From NCBI GenBank assembly GCA_034620365.1, contig JAQGEQ010000003.1:868001-932000 (forward strand): a DNA stretch of 64,000 nucleotides. The letters are read 5' to 3'. Position numbers and translations under genes: made by a program. The notes below the pieces were generated by a model. The model was given only the letters and a program-made list of their open reading frames with translations. It did not search any database and was not told where the DNA came from. This document shows positions 10,708-23,864 of this stretch, in pieces (the first letter of the stretch is position 1; every line of letters begins with the position of its first letter). This stretch comes from Pegea sp. RAD2-039 (lineage: Eukaryota; Chordata; Thaliacea; Salpida; Salpidae).

Positions 10708-13408
10708 GTTGATTAAAATTTAAATTGAAAAAAAGAAGCAATCTTTTCTATAAGGTAATTTTTAGTAAAGTTAGAATATTTTGGATGAACTCATGGTAAA
10801 AGATATTGTTTCGTTAAAGATAACCAAAGCGCAGAAATCATTCAACCATTCTGTTTACTAACCTAAATAATTACTTTGAAACGCTAGGAAGCAAGCAAAC
10901 AAACAAGGTTGGCCAATTTATTTTCAGTCAAGGATTTTTTTTTAAAAGTTCTTTTTCCTTTCTCTTTCAATTATAGATTTTATTTTTTATGATAAAAGTC
11001 TAAATCATGAAAAGTGAAAAACGTTTTCAAGATCTTCATATTTCTAAAGTTTTTAAATAAAATAAATAAATATTCGTGAAAATATTAAAAAATTCTCATT
11101 CAAATGTTATGTAAAAATATGAAATTTCAATTTAAATAATACTTTTTTAGTTATTTAAATTCATAAAGAAAGTTATGCTTTGTCTAATAAGAATAAATAC
11201 AAATTGCTTCTAACTAGATATTAGCAAGTAGTAATTAAACAAAATTAATTTATTGCTGAAAAGTTTCAATAACCATCTTTAATTTGTAGTAAAACTGAAG
11301 AAATCCAATTCACATTCGTAAACTTTTCATAAAATATAACAACAAAGATTTTGTCTTCATATGAATTTCATTCACATATAAATATTTATGTTTTATATTT
11401 CAATATAATCAATTCTTACACTTTTTTTAGCTCGACTTTAATAGCAAAATTAAATCAAGTTTCAGATAATAAAACTCACTAATAATCTGCCTTTACATAT
11501 CTGAGTCAAACTAGCTAATAAATTTTAGTTTAAATTGAAATGTTTGCTAAGAGAAAAACTTTGCTGAGAGAATAAATAAACCATTATTTGAAAATGCCTA
11601 CGGCCATAGTTCATTATCCAATATATTTTTCATTTAAAATTTTTGTATTCATTTCTGACAAAATAAATTGAAGTCATAATTATCATTGCAAATAATAAAA
11701 ATGATTCGTCTTTAGTGGTGTCTTCAAACGTTTTTTAAGTCTGTTTTGAAATTGGTAAAACCTAACAAGCTAAGATGAGCACAACTTAAGTCTTTTAAAA
11801 AGTAATTTAAATACTATAATATAAAAATAATTTATTTATTTATTTATTTATAATATAGATAATTATTAAACAATACAATGAACATTACAATTTGTACGTG
11901 ATTCAAAAGCTGTTTAGGAATGTTGGTTTTATTTATTAGCATTTCCGCAGGCTAGCGCTATTGCCCTTTTTTAAAGTGTAATTATGGCTATGTGCAATAG
12001 CTCAATACTACAAAAATGCCTGCATTGTGTAATGGTTTCTTAACTACATACCACAAAACTGACGTCATTTGGTTAATTCCATTAACAGTGTAGAAGAAAT
12101 TTATAAAGTGTCCCGATTTGATGCATTGCAGACCTGATCAGAATGTCCTACATTCTTAGATAAATTCAGGTTTGAGGTTGGTTATGTTTATTTCTAAGTT
12201 TATTTCTAAGCTTGTTTTGACTTTTTCTAATTTTGAATTTTAAAAGTTTGTGAATACTTTCTTCTTCTTGTATAAATTATTTATATTAAACCTGTTTGTT
12301 CACTTTTACTTCTAACTTCCTTCTTAAACCTTGTGAGGCTTCATTAGTGGTGAAAATAGAAGAAGTTTGATTTTGTACTTGTAGGCGTGGTCGCTGGTAA
12401 GTTGGTAATGTTGTTATTTATGAGTCAAAATGTGATTTCATCTTTGGAATTTTTATGGTTAGCAGCCAACTACTGTAAACAACTTTGTAGTCTAGACTTC
12501 AATATCTTGTTTAATCCTAAATTGATAATAATTATTGATGACAGTGTGTATAAACAGTTTTCAAATATAGCTTGAATAGGTTAAACAAATTCTTTAACTT
12601 ATTTATCTTTGACTTATAAGTAATAGTTTAAAAAAAAAGGTTTAACATTTGATAATTTAAGTAAAATTATTTTACAATCTTATTTTAATTGATGTTAAAA
12701 CTGTTCTGTATATCAACGTATTTTAATCTTATAAACTTAATAATGTTATAATAAAAATTAAAAAATTTGACGAACATCCTGTTCTTTATTGTTCAGACAT
12801 TTCCTCCAGTGAAATGCTCGATTGCGTAGAATTTGTCAATTAGTGATTCATAGTTTTTCAGTACTTGTTTTCAGTTTTATTTGATGAGTTCTAAACGTTA
12901 GCATGATTAATGAATAGAAAATTGCTTTTATTTTACATTTTTTTCCGGTAAGACACAGTGACCTTGATATATCAGAAGTTGTTATCACGATTATTTGATC
13001 AAAAATATTTATAGAATTGAAGTTAAGTTTCAAGTTTTAAATCAATCAAACTATTTTCAGATAAAATTCTATAAATTCTAAGTAAATTTTTCGCAAACTA
13101 TCGTCATTCCCTGAAGCGAAACTGTTTGTAAAAAAGAAAAGTACTTCTTTAAAATGAAAGAAAAATATATGTTTTAAAAGTTAAACGAGTGCAGCCGGAG
13201 GCTACGACAAGCAAATATAAGCTGCTTAGAATATTTATAAAATAAATTTGAGAAAAAACAGTATTATGAGATAGTCTTAGCCAGAGTAGCTTTTTGAAGT
13301 TCCTTGTTTACTTGTTTTAAAATATTCTATTATTTGATATTGTTGTAAGTCTTCAGAGTTAAGTTTAACCGAAGTTTAAATCTGTTAACTTTTGAACTTT
13401 TAAACAAA
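10708..13408. other. Intergenic 2.7 kb with a TTTA microsatellite
   Basis: No convincing gene. A TTTA microsatellite lies at about 11831-11850. One TGACGTCA octamer is at about 12060. A 62-codon plus-strand ORF at 12387 has no family signal. The last few hundred bases are the presumed promoter and 5' UTR of the tetraspan gene, with no motif I can defend. Confidence 0.5.
11831..11850. repeat. TTTA microsatellite
   Basis: Five perfect tandem TTTA units in intergenic sequence, similar in composition to the simple tails of LINE A, but no LINE sequence adjoins it. Confidence 0.85.
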
Positions 13409-14436
13409 ATGACAGGAGTTGAAACTCAAGCTACGGTAACCTATGCTGAATCAAAAAAACCTATTGTACGAAATCTAGGGGTAAGCAGAACCTTACATGA
13501 AGAAGTCACAACTATTTAATCTTGTTCAAATTTGTTTAAATTTCAGATAGTACAGATTGTGCTTGGAGCTCTCAATATAATCCTTGGAATAGCAGCGCCT
13601 TTCATTTTGGTAAGCGCTGTGTTGAATAGAGCTTCTGGATTCAGTGGAACCGTAACAGGGTCTTCCTACGTCGGAATATGGTCATCTCCATTAGTGAGTA
13701 AAAATTCTGCTTATGAACTAAATCATAACATTCAACAAAAAGAATTTGCTGTATTTTTATTGAATGTTATTATAGACCATAATAGCTGGTGGGTTAGCTG
13801 TTTGCGGTGGTTCAAGTCACTCCAGTAATGGAGTTGTAAGTAGTTTTATGCTAACTATATAATTTAATAAACAAAAATCTAACTTACTAATAAACAAAGT
13901 ATTACAATTTATTTACAAATTTAGTACAATTTAATTTTGATTTTATTATCATGATATTGTTAGCTGACTGCACATATGGTTATTGCAATTCTTGCTTGCA
14001 TAGTGGAGTTTAGTGGATTCATTACATGCTCAATACTTGCCGCCGCTATAACCGTGGTGAGTACTGACAAGACACCAATGTTTATACAATTAGAACTTAA
14101 TAATCTAAAAGCACTTATTATATGATTTACTACAGAGCTTTGGAATTTCAGCAGGGATTATTTTTATTATCCTTTCTATAATCGCCATCGTAAACTTTTC
14201 TTTGTTAATTGCATCTTCAGCTATCGTCTGCAAAATAACATCATGTTGTTGTTGTGGGGTAAGAATTTAATGATTAAGCATGGCCTTTTGAGACAGAAAA
14301 TATTTTCGAAAATAACTTATTTTATCATCTTTAAGAGAACAAGGCCTTATTTTGAAAAACTATATTTAACGTTCCATAAATTCTTGTATTGCAGCCGCCT
14401 CCAGAGGCTCAGCCGGTTGTATATGTAGTACAATAG
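13409..14436 (+). CDS. MS4A/CD20-like four-transmembrane protein
   Basis: Six exons (13409-13480, 13547-13693, 13776-13835, 13964-14056, 14136-14258, 14395-14436) encode 178 residues; all introns are phase 0. Four hydrophobic helices are visible: IVQIVLGALNIILGIAAPFI (25-45), TIIAGGLAVCGG (about 74-90), MVIAILACIVEFSGFI to ITV (about 97-124) and IIFIILSIIAIVNFSLLI (about 132-150). SYVGIWSSP before helix 2 is the characteristic GxWSxP-like loop of the MS4A (CD20) superfamily. A CCCC cluster follows the last helix (a probable palmitoylation site), then a short Pro-rich cytosolic tail ending YVVQ. Family members form membrane oligomers; function here is unknown. AATAAA at 14886-14891 is the likely poly(A) signal, implying a 3' UTR of about 450 nt. 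Confidence 0.85.
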
Positions 14437-16377
14437 ACTAGATTTATTGTCGGAGTTTGTTGTTGGATTTGCTACTAATAGATAAAGTGAGAAAAGGAAA
14501 AGTAATTTTAATATTTTTCATTTTGATGATCTTTAGCTTGACATGTAAAACAGCTCTTAAAGCTTTTGAAAAGTTTGTTTTTATTATAATCCATTTAAAA
14601 TATTCTAACCGTTGTTTAGTTATGAAAATAATGTCTAGGCATGTTTGAATGACATAATGCTTTCTTCTCTATCGTTTATGTGTTTTTACTATTATAAGAT
14701 ACTGAAAAAAACGTTTTACAATTTCGTTTTACAACATTACTCAATTTGTAAATTTATATTTTTCATAGTAGGTATTTACTGATAAATATGGTTTAATTTT
14801 TTGACAACTGAAGTTGTTACAGTTTGAAAAAGTAGTTTCGCTTTTACCAATTGTTCTGTTGCGTTTTATCGATATCTGTCCTATAAATAAAACTTTGTAA
14901 ATATTTAAGAATGAAGTCTTTAAAAAAATAGCATTCCATAAGGGGACTTACATTAAAAACTAAAATTCTTATAAAATTATCAAGTTATATTCGAGCTTTC
15001 CCGATCTCATATTATTAGTTTAATAAATTTATAAATTTAAAAAGAAGTGAAAACATAAGTTTCTTTTAATAAAACAAATCTGCTACACGTATATTTATTG
15101 GGGTATTTCTACAAGTACTGCTAAATACCTTTTAAGTGATTTCTTTAAAAAATAAAACAGTTTACTTCTAACAGTCTCAAGTTATATTTAAATCATATTT
15201 CACATAGTTTAGAAGACTGAACTTTACCACAAAAATTGTTTTTAATGTTGAAACATTCCAAGTCATGGGACAAAATCCGATTATAAAATATTTAAGACCT
15301 GAAGTCATTTCCTATTTTGATCTTTACTTAAAAAACATTTTTTTGTTGAATTTTGGAAATTACTGCCATTTGAATTAAAGCTTTTATCGAGTGGAATTTA
15401 GAATGTTTCGGAGTTTATATTATTTTTACAGCTTAGATTTTTAGAACCAAAATTCAAACCTATAATAAAAATCTACTAACTAATTTTGAATAGAAAAAAG
15501 CCTGCTACTAATGACATCAAAATTAAAAAATATATTTCAGCCAAAGTAAAACTATTTCATATCAAATAAAATTTAAAAAAATTTAGAAATTTTTATCATT
15601 GAAATTCATTGTCTATAATTATGGCTGGCTGAGGAATTTATACAGTTTCTGTATTTTTCATAATTATCTTATTCTTAGCCCAAAACATATCATTGTTGCT
15701 GAGTTTTGCTCGTTTTTCAAGCAACAATGTTTATAGACTGGTAAAGATTGAAATCGTTTCTAAAGCTCTGTTACATAAGCAAGAGCAACGGAAAATAACC
15801 GTGAGTCACTGCTCCAAAAGCAATGTTAAAAAGCTCTGCAGTTTATTTCTTAAGTTTCAAATATTTTTTTTAAACATGAATACTGATCAACCTATCTTAG
15901 CAATAATATCTAAAAATATTTATGTTAGATTATTTTATATAGTTGAGGTGTTTCTAATTATTTTTGTAATTAATTTTTATTTGAAAAAATAAACTAGAAA
16001 CATCTACATTAGTTTCAACTATAAAGTAAAAAAATTCGAATACGTTTCTTTACAAACATACATCATTAGGTTTTCTGTAGCTGTTTAAAATATAAACCGT
16101 TAAGGATACAAATATGTATTTACAAATTATATGTACTGTTATATACTTTAAAATTCTAAAAATAAATCATACTTACTTTAATCTTATCTCTTCGATTAAG
16201 AATAACCTTTTGGCTTCAATTTAAGTTTTAAATTTGAAGCTGTAAATAAACTAATAACTGGTGAAGAGCTTAGAGAAGAATTTAATGTAAATGAAATTCT
16301 CTAGGGCGAATATATACAGCTACGCGTGGCTTAGACAAATTACATGATTTAACTTACTCAAGAAGTTTTTTAAGAGA
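14437..16377. other. Intergenic; 3' UTR of tetraspan gene then nothing recognised
   Basis: The first 450 bp are probable 3' UTR. A 99-codon plus-strand ORF (15693-15992) has low-complexity, hydrophobic composition and no recognisable domain, so I do not call it. A short inverted repeat (cattgttgct/agcaacaatg) at about 15690-15730 is probably chance. Confidence 0.5.
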
Positions 16378-17110
16378 GCAATTTATTTATTTCAATAAAT
16401 GCGAAGGAGGGTGCCTGAATACAGCACCTCCCGCTAACACACACTCTCACAAATAATATCTATTAATTTAGAAATATAGAAAGAAAAAGATGTAACATAT
16501 GGCATTTCAGTAGTCCTCAAAGCATATAACAGTGAATAATTACATAGAACCTTAATAATATAAAAATAATGAAAAAATCACAGTTTAGAAATGGCAGTGT
16601 TGGTAATATTAAAACGGTTCAACTTCTTCTTGAACAACGCGAGTGATTCTGACATGACAATTCCAAGTACTAAATGTGCGGTATGAGAAAAAGTAAGCTC
16701 TGATTAACGTACCAGGTAACAAGGGCTTATTAAAATGTAATGTGCGTCGTTTGAGTTGATATAACTTGAGGGAAGAATTAATGGAAATGAAAGCATCGAA
16801 TTTAAGGTCTATTAAATTGTGGATAATTAAAAAAATAAGAATTAAGTCGTATTCAATCCGTAGAGTTTCCAAAGTATCTAAATTTAAGAAGCTGAGACGA
16901 TGTTTATAACTATCATATTTAATACTAAGTTTCCTGCATACTAATCTTGTAAATGTTGCCTGAACAGATTCGATTTTTTTTTTATATTACCGACTTGATA
17001 TGACATCCATGCACTGACGTACAATTTGAAGAGATTGATAAAGAAAAATGGATTATTAGAACTAAAGGTCTTCATAATAAGGTAGACAAGGTTGATTTGA
17101 TTTTGAAATA
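16378..17110 (-). repeat. LINE family A, truncated 3' copy with C-terminal RT-region coding
   Basis: Homologous to 4693 to about 5450 in the same orientation. It has the 3' hairpin at 16407-16430 (stem GGTGC/GCACC), then the ORF2 C-terminal region (KLYQLKRRTLHFNKPLLPGT, RAYFFSYRTFSTWN). The reading frame is broken in several places relative to the 4.9-5.5 kb copy. Confidence 0.85.
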
Positions 17111-18812
17111 TTTGGAAAAAGTTCGATGAAGCTTGAGTTCAATCTTCAAGTTGTTTAGGATTTCATTTTCTTTGAATTTATTTAAGCTTATAGCGCAGAG
17201 TAAAAACTACAAAACCAAATGAAAAAGATATTCATCGTTCAACATGGCAAAGATTCTTAAATATGATGAGGGCATACAATAAAATCTTATATTAAGCTCG
17301 AAAACTATTTTTACTATGCTTTTAGAAAGTAACTTGTGTAACATTATTGAAGGGTATGATTTAACTGCCTGATATAAACATTTACTCATTTGAATTTGAA
17401 TAGTTAAAAAAACTTTAGTGCAAAAGTTTTAAAATCAATTAAACCTTCATTGACCTTGTATCATCAGGACTAGCACCCTTTTTTGCAGTTAGGAATAATT
17501 ATTTATATTGTTTAAATAGCTAAAAGAATAAACAGATTTGAGAACTATTGAGGAATATTTTTTATCAAGATTTTATCTTATTCTTTTACGAATTTTGATA
17601 AACTTTTGAAAATTTTCTGGTTCAACTCAAAGCAACGTTTCTCAGCTATTTTTAATGAAAACAATTCAAAGAAGATAAATGTTCTTTAATGTTTGAAATA
17701 CAAAAAGAGATTCTACAAAATTACAAATCATTTTAATTTCACATGCATAAGTTTGAAGTCTTTAATTATTTGTTTTTACAAAATCAACATTAAATTAAAC
17801 GAATAATTTTAGATAAATCTTTTTTCTAACAACCTTATCTTATTTACTTAATTTATCTTTATCTGAGGAGTTTTTCAAACGATAACCTTACTTAAAATAT
17901 CAAAAGAAGTTATAATTTAAAGCTTTAAAGCTAACAGATACATACCCTAAGGTTTAGAAAATGAAATCTACGAGAGATTCTTAACCAACGTATAGATAGA
18001 AAGAATTTATAAGAATGTTTAATCCACTCACTTGATGATAGAAAATAAATATTTGTGGATATATTCAACAATGGTGGTTATTATTAAAAGGTTTTAATAA
18101 TAAAATAGCTCTAATATATTGCTTTTTAATTTTAGGCTTACTTTTATACTGAAAAATTACAATTATATCTATCATTCTCTTAAAAATATCTCGTATAGAT
18201 AGACTTAGTAGTTTTATAAAAATAACTTTTGTTACCCAGTTAAAATTCATGCGTGTAAGTCATTGAACTCAGACTTTAACATAATAATAAAAAAACATTT
18301 CTTATCTAGTATTTATTAAATGTAGATAACAAACCTAAAATATATTTAAATTTTATGCTTTGCAAATTTGATAATAATTTAAATGTAATCACGAGGCTAA
18401 AAATCATTTATAGACTAAATTGGACTTTTTTATTTATTGAAGTGTGTTTGCCAATGTCCTCATAATTTGTTAGTATTTCATACTTAAATTAAAACTTATA
18501 TTAATTCTTTATATGAAATTATATTTTTTGATAAAATAGTAATACAGTAATATTTTTTCAAGTTTTGTAAATAATAAAATTATTTATGACTTTTTATTTT
18601 ATATTTAAACTTATAGTGATTTATTAACCAATATTGTATTTTTATTATAAATGTTTTAGATTTATTTTTTTTAAATAGTACATTTAGTTTTGCTTTAAAA
18701 AATATTATACAATTTTTGAAAACATTTTTATAAATGATATGTTGATTGTTAAAAAAGTTATTTTTAGTTTCAGATTGAAACTTTAAAACTGTTAGTTAAT
18801 TACTCTAATAAA
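17111..18812. other. AT-rich intergenic region upstream of DNAJA3
   Basis: No gene or repeat recognised. The final 200 bp must contain the DNAJA3 promoter and 5' UTR. Confidence 0.5.
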
Positions 18813-21800
18813 ATGGCTTTCACTTTAACACGGAGATCTATATGTCATATCAAATGTAAGCTAAATATTGTTTTATCACATTATTCCACAAATAGATTTT
18901 TGAAATCTTCCTTGTATACACCTCCAAAATATCACCCATTATTCTCAAAAACTACAGGTTAGTAACTAATATAGATAAATTTATTCATTTAAAACTAGAA
19001 AACTTTAAAGTATGAATATATTTAAGGATATTTTAACTAGTAAACCTATTTCATATCTAGTTTTGTAGTTTGAAATGAACAAATTTGTTATTATAATTTA
19101 TTAATCTTTTTCATTTACTTAACTTTTTATTACACTAGTTGAAAGTCATGTGGTTAATCTACTAATGTTGCTATGAAGTATGTAAGATGTTGATAAAGAT
19201 GTTGTGATAAACTAAGATTGTTGAATGAGTTAGTATAAATGAAATATTGATAGATATATGAAGCAATATCTATACTTATGCCTGTCATTACTTAAGTTAT
19301 TAAAATTATAATTATCATTTATTACAATTTTTTAAGTATTAATGTTGTTGGTGATTATAGTAATAAGATTACAACTTTTTAAATAATTTTTATATTAGTT
19401 ATCTACTAATTATATAAATATTATTAAAGTGAATATAATCATTGAATTTGATACTTTTTATAGCTCAATCTTTAAAACATCAATCACTTCCTAGAAAAAT
19501 TCATTTTACTGCTTCAAACTTAGCTTCCAAAGATTATTATAAAACGTTAGGGGTTTCTAAAAACTCTAATCAAAAAGAAATTAAAAAAGCTTATTACCAA
19601 GTAAGTGAATTTAAAAATTGTTGTTATTGATGTAATAAGAAAGATAATTCTCCAATCTCTGTTTTAAATGTTTATAGAAAAGTCTTTAAGTTTAAATAAA
19701 AAAGATTTTTTTGTAATGTAATTTACATAATTGTGTCAGAATCATTATCAAAAAAAAAATAAGTTAGTGATTGCATCAATCTTGTCGATAATTTTGTTGA
19801 CTTGTAAGAAAAATGATTTAGAAAAGTTTAATGTTTGCAGCTTGCAAAGAAATTTCACCCAGATACAAATAAAGGTGATAAAAATGCTTCAATAAAATTT
19901 GCTGAAGTTGCTGAAGCTTATGAGGTATTTCACCTTCAAAATAATCCATCTTTCTTCATTGACACTGAAAATAATTCAGGTTTTAGGTGATGAAAGTAAG
20001 AGACAAGAGTATGACATGCTAGGGTCAGCAGGATACCAGACATCTCAGCAGGGTGGGGGTCGCCAGCAAGCTGGTTGGAACTCACAGGGATTTGGTGGTC
20101 AGATGAATCCTGAAGATCTCTTCCGGAAGATTTTTGAAGAGTTTTCAGGATCACAACAAGGAAGAAGCGCTCGAAATCCCTTTGAAGACTTTCAGGAGTA
20201 TGCTCCTTTAGAGGTAACACTCTGTAATCTTCATCTTCTATTCTTAAGAATTTTTTTTAGGTTTATCTGGATCTTACTTTTAATGAAGCAGCAAAAGGTG
20301 TCAACAAACAGATCAACATCCAATTGATGGACACATGCCAAAGATGTCATGGTAACGGGAACGAACCTGGCTCTAAGATATCTAGATGTGGATTTTGTGG
20401 TGGGACTGGGACTGTAAGTTTTTTTTTCATTTAAAACCATATCTATTATACCCAAAATTTTGTCAGGAACAAATCTCTACTGGCCCATTTGTCATGAGGT
20501 CCACTTGCCGTAAATGTGGCGGGACAGGCAAACTGATTACCAGTCCTTGTGTAGATTGTGGTGGTAGAGGTCAGACAAAGCAGAAGAAGTCAGTGACGGT
20601 CCCTGTACCTGCTGGTGAGATCTGTTCAAATTTATCCTCAACAACTTCAAGCCCACAAATTGTTGATCCCTTGAATCAGATCACAAATAACCCCCCCTTT
20701 AAAAGTTCTTTTGAATATCTTTCTGATCCTCTGAAAGTTTATAAAATTATATTAAAAATAAATCAAATTGTTTGAGTGTGTTTCATCTCAGTAAGTTCGA
20801 ATTAATTCTTCCAAGTCACATATCTAAGGATGACGTTTCTTCACTTGATCTCATTAATGTCCCATTTCTACTTAGCTACTTCTTCTTACTCAGCTTATTT
20901 AATCTGTTTCTATTTCTTCAGTAAAATTTCAATTGAATTTGATAAGCAGTTTATTAATAAGATTACAAAAGATTGGAAATGATGTCTTTTTCAAACTTTA
21001 AGTTTTTGAAAAGATTTTTAGCAACTGAAGCAATTGATGAGGAAGATTCTTTTGATCTTTTAAATGATAAATTGAATCTTACGAAGATGTTTCTTGTTGT
21101 TTCAAGTACTAACTTGTAAATATTGTAATTTTCTCATTCATCATTTTGTAAGATTCCATTTTGGTTTATTCATTTTTTTTGTACAATTTTTTTCGAAATC
21201 TGTAAATATCAAACTTCCGTTCAGATGTTGATCTGATCATTATCTTTCCACTAAAAGCTAACATCAGTCCAATCTTCAGTTACAAACATGAATGTCGAAT
21301 ATTAAAACTGATATCTGATCCCAGTTTTTAAAGACTCCGAGACAAATGTTGGTTAAAATCTTTTGATAGGTGTCGAAGATAAACAAACTGTCAGGATGCA
21401 GGTGGGAGCACGTGAGATCTTCATCACTTTTCGAGTAAGTATTTAAACACTTCCAAATCTTCAACTCTTCATCACTTTTTCAAACAGGTCCTTGGAAGTT
21501 TAATCTTCAAACGCAAAGGAGCGGATGTTCACTCGGATGCTGAGATCTCTATATTTCAAGCAGCTCTTGGAGCAACTCTTCGAATTCCAGGAATCCATGG
21601 AAACACTGAACTTGTGGTAAGATCTCTTTACTTTTCCTGATCCTCTTTCTGATCTTTGTATTTAGATTCCTGCAGGAACTGGTTCAGATAAAAGATTCCA
21701 CTTTAAAGGAAATGGAATCAAAAAATTAAACTCTTATGGATACGGGGATCACTACGTGCACGTGAAGATCAAACCACCAATGTGGGTATCTTTTGATGTA

Positions 21801-22295
21801 TGTCTCTGGATGTAGATGATTAATTTAGATAATTACAGAAACTTCACTCATGATCAGAAGAACTTGCTTCGAAAAATTGCTGAAGAGCTAGGTGAAGACT
21901 TTGATGGAGCTCGATACAAGGAGAAGAGCAAGGAACCAGAAGAAGTGGAAGAGAAAGTTGAAGAGAAGAAGCGTAAGTTGATGATTTGATGTTTATAAAT
22001 GAACTGATGTAGAAAGAAATTCAAACAACCAAACCCCTACCGGTCTTCGAGTCCCAAATTAAACTCGGAATCATTTAAGAACCACTAATTTGGAAGGATT
22101 CCACTTCTAAAAAATCATAATTCAGAACAATTGTTAAAATCAAATCTTCATCAAGAGACAAACTCAAAAAAGTTGAAATAATTTCACTTGTGTGTAGGAG
22201 TCCCTGATGAAAACGAAGACATTTCTTCACAACAATCTTCTGTTGAAACTAAACCAGGATTTTTCACGAAGATAAAGAATGCAATTTTTGGTTAA
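18813..22295 (+). CDS. DNAJA3: Mitochondrial DnaJ co-chaperone DNAJA3 (Tid1) orthologue
   Basis: Eleven exons (18813-18957, 19464-19600, 19841-19924, 19980-20213, 20261-20413, 20467-20614, 21370-21434, 21488-21616, 21666-21781, 21839-21972, 22198-22295) give 480 residues, the same length as human DNAJA3. The Arg/Ser-rich N-terminus ([10 protein letters not shown]) suits a mitochondrial presequence. The J domain starts at DYYKTLGV (about 72) with HPD at 100-102. A Gly/Gln-rich linker follows. The zinc finger has all four CXXCXGXG repeats ([32 protein letters not shown]; about 226-288). The substrate-binding C-terminal domain includes [21 protein letters not shown] and [15 protein letters not shown]. 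It stimulates mitochondrial Hsp70. Poly(A) signals are at 22478-22483 and 22596-22601. Exon 9 must use donor AT|GTGGGT, since the alternative site leads straight to a stop. Confidence 0.96.
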
Positions 22296-23864
22296 AACCT
22301 AAAAAACTCACAAAACTTTATCCACTCAACATCTAGCAAAATCTTGATTATTTTCATCTCATCAAATTCTGTCTCTTTCAGAAAGCATCGCTTCAGAATG
22401 AAAAGATATTTCGGAAAGAAAGTCGATTTTAGATCTTCAAAATTCCAAAGCAACTTTTTGAAGACTTTCTTTTCTCTAATAAATCAGAATCACTTCATTG
22501 ATATGAATATATTAAATTAATTTTTTGTCGAAACGTTGTTTGCTAATTTTGTTGATTGTGAATGTCGTGACAGATAAAATTACATTTTTGTTCATAATAA
22601 AATATTTATCTATTTCCATTTATATAATTATTATCATTTAATTATTTATTTATGAAAATGAAGTTTTATAAAATTAAGGTGGTATCAGGCTAGCTGGTAA
22701 AAAAGATTTATTACTAATTTATCAGTTTACTTTCCATATAATTCTTAGTCTTCCATATATTATTTTAATACCTTAATCCAGTATTTATTTAGAAATGAAT
22801 ATTTAGTTTTATTTAAGTCAGTTCATTATAAAAGTATTTAATTAAAAGTATTGCTTGAAAAATCAATTAGAGTCCTTCAAAAACGCTCAACTTCAAAAAC
22901 AGTGATAAGCATGAATATGAAAATGATACAAAGTTTTCTTTAAAGAAATGCTTGGATATATTTCTGCTGGTAACCTTTAAAACTTCTTCGAGTTTATATG
23001 GTTTTGTCACAACTAAATAGAAATGTTTATAGTGAAACTCCATAAGTTTAAAAGAATGTTTACTGCTTATTGTATTAAAATGCTGAAACTGCTGAATAAT
23101 CAACATAAACTTGAAAGTTTTGGAATTGAACTTAATAATTAGCTTATAAGTAATACTAATAAGAATTAAAAACAGTAACATAAAGTAGCTATAGTTTTTA
23201 AATTTTATTCATATCGTAAACGTCTTGATGTACATGTTTTGAGCAGCTAGAAAAGTTAAAGAAAATATATATTTTAGAAAAATTTATTTTTGCCATAATG
23301 AATATCTTAATTGTGAAATATGTAGATTATAAACTTTTGCAAGTACTATGTTCAGTCTTTATTTCAGTCCAATTTTGGCTTTTTTTCATGCTTTTCGCAA
23401 GCTAACTAGTTGCTAAGTAACTTGTTAAACTTCAAAATCTAAAAAATCGGTTTAAATAACAAATTTATTATTTAAAATTAAGTTGTTTGATAGAAATAGT
23501 TTACTTTTAAACATTATTTCAGGTTGTTAAATATAAAAAATTAAATTATTAATAGCAATTTTATGTTTTTATAAATAGAGCTTTAAAATAATAAATAAAC
23601 TTGCCAAGAATAGATAAGCCTTTTTTATTCTTGTACTAATATATAATAATTAATCTTTTAACATTTTTTAATAATAATTAGTTTATTATTTTAGTTATAC
23701 AATTTTTAATTTTCATATTGATGTTTTTTAACAATTCTTGACAACCTAAAAAGAAAGTTTAATTTTTTTTATTTATCTTCTATATTTTTTTCAAATTTCA
23801 CTTTTACTCAACATTTAAAATAAATTTGTTTTAGTTTTATTTTGAAACTCCTTAAAAGATAATC
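22296..23864. other. Intergenic between DNAJA3 and LRRC23
   Basis: Contains the DNAJA3 3' UTR. A 104-codon minus-strand ORF at 22867-23181 is Phe/Lys/Ile-rich, has no family signal and is not called. Nothing else seen. Confidence 0.5.

Noticed and set aside
12387-12575. 62-aa plus-strand ORF
   Set aside because: No family signal, no start context or splice partner; consistent with chance.
15693-15992. 99-aa plus-strand ORF and a nearby inverted repeat
   Set aside because: Low-complexity Phe/Ile/Lys composition typical of AT-rich non-coding DNA; the stem is only 10 bp with a loop of about 20 nt.
17207-18250. Minus-strand ORFs of 60 and 61 aa
   Set aside because: Short, AT-driven composition, no homology or splice context.
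22867-23181. 104-aa minus-strand ORF
   Set aside because: Longest unexplained ORF, but Phe/Lys/Ile-rich with no domain; not supported.
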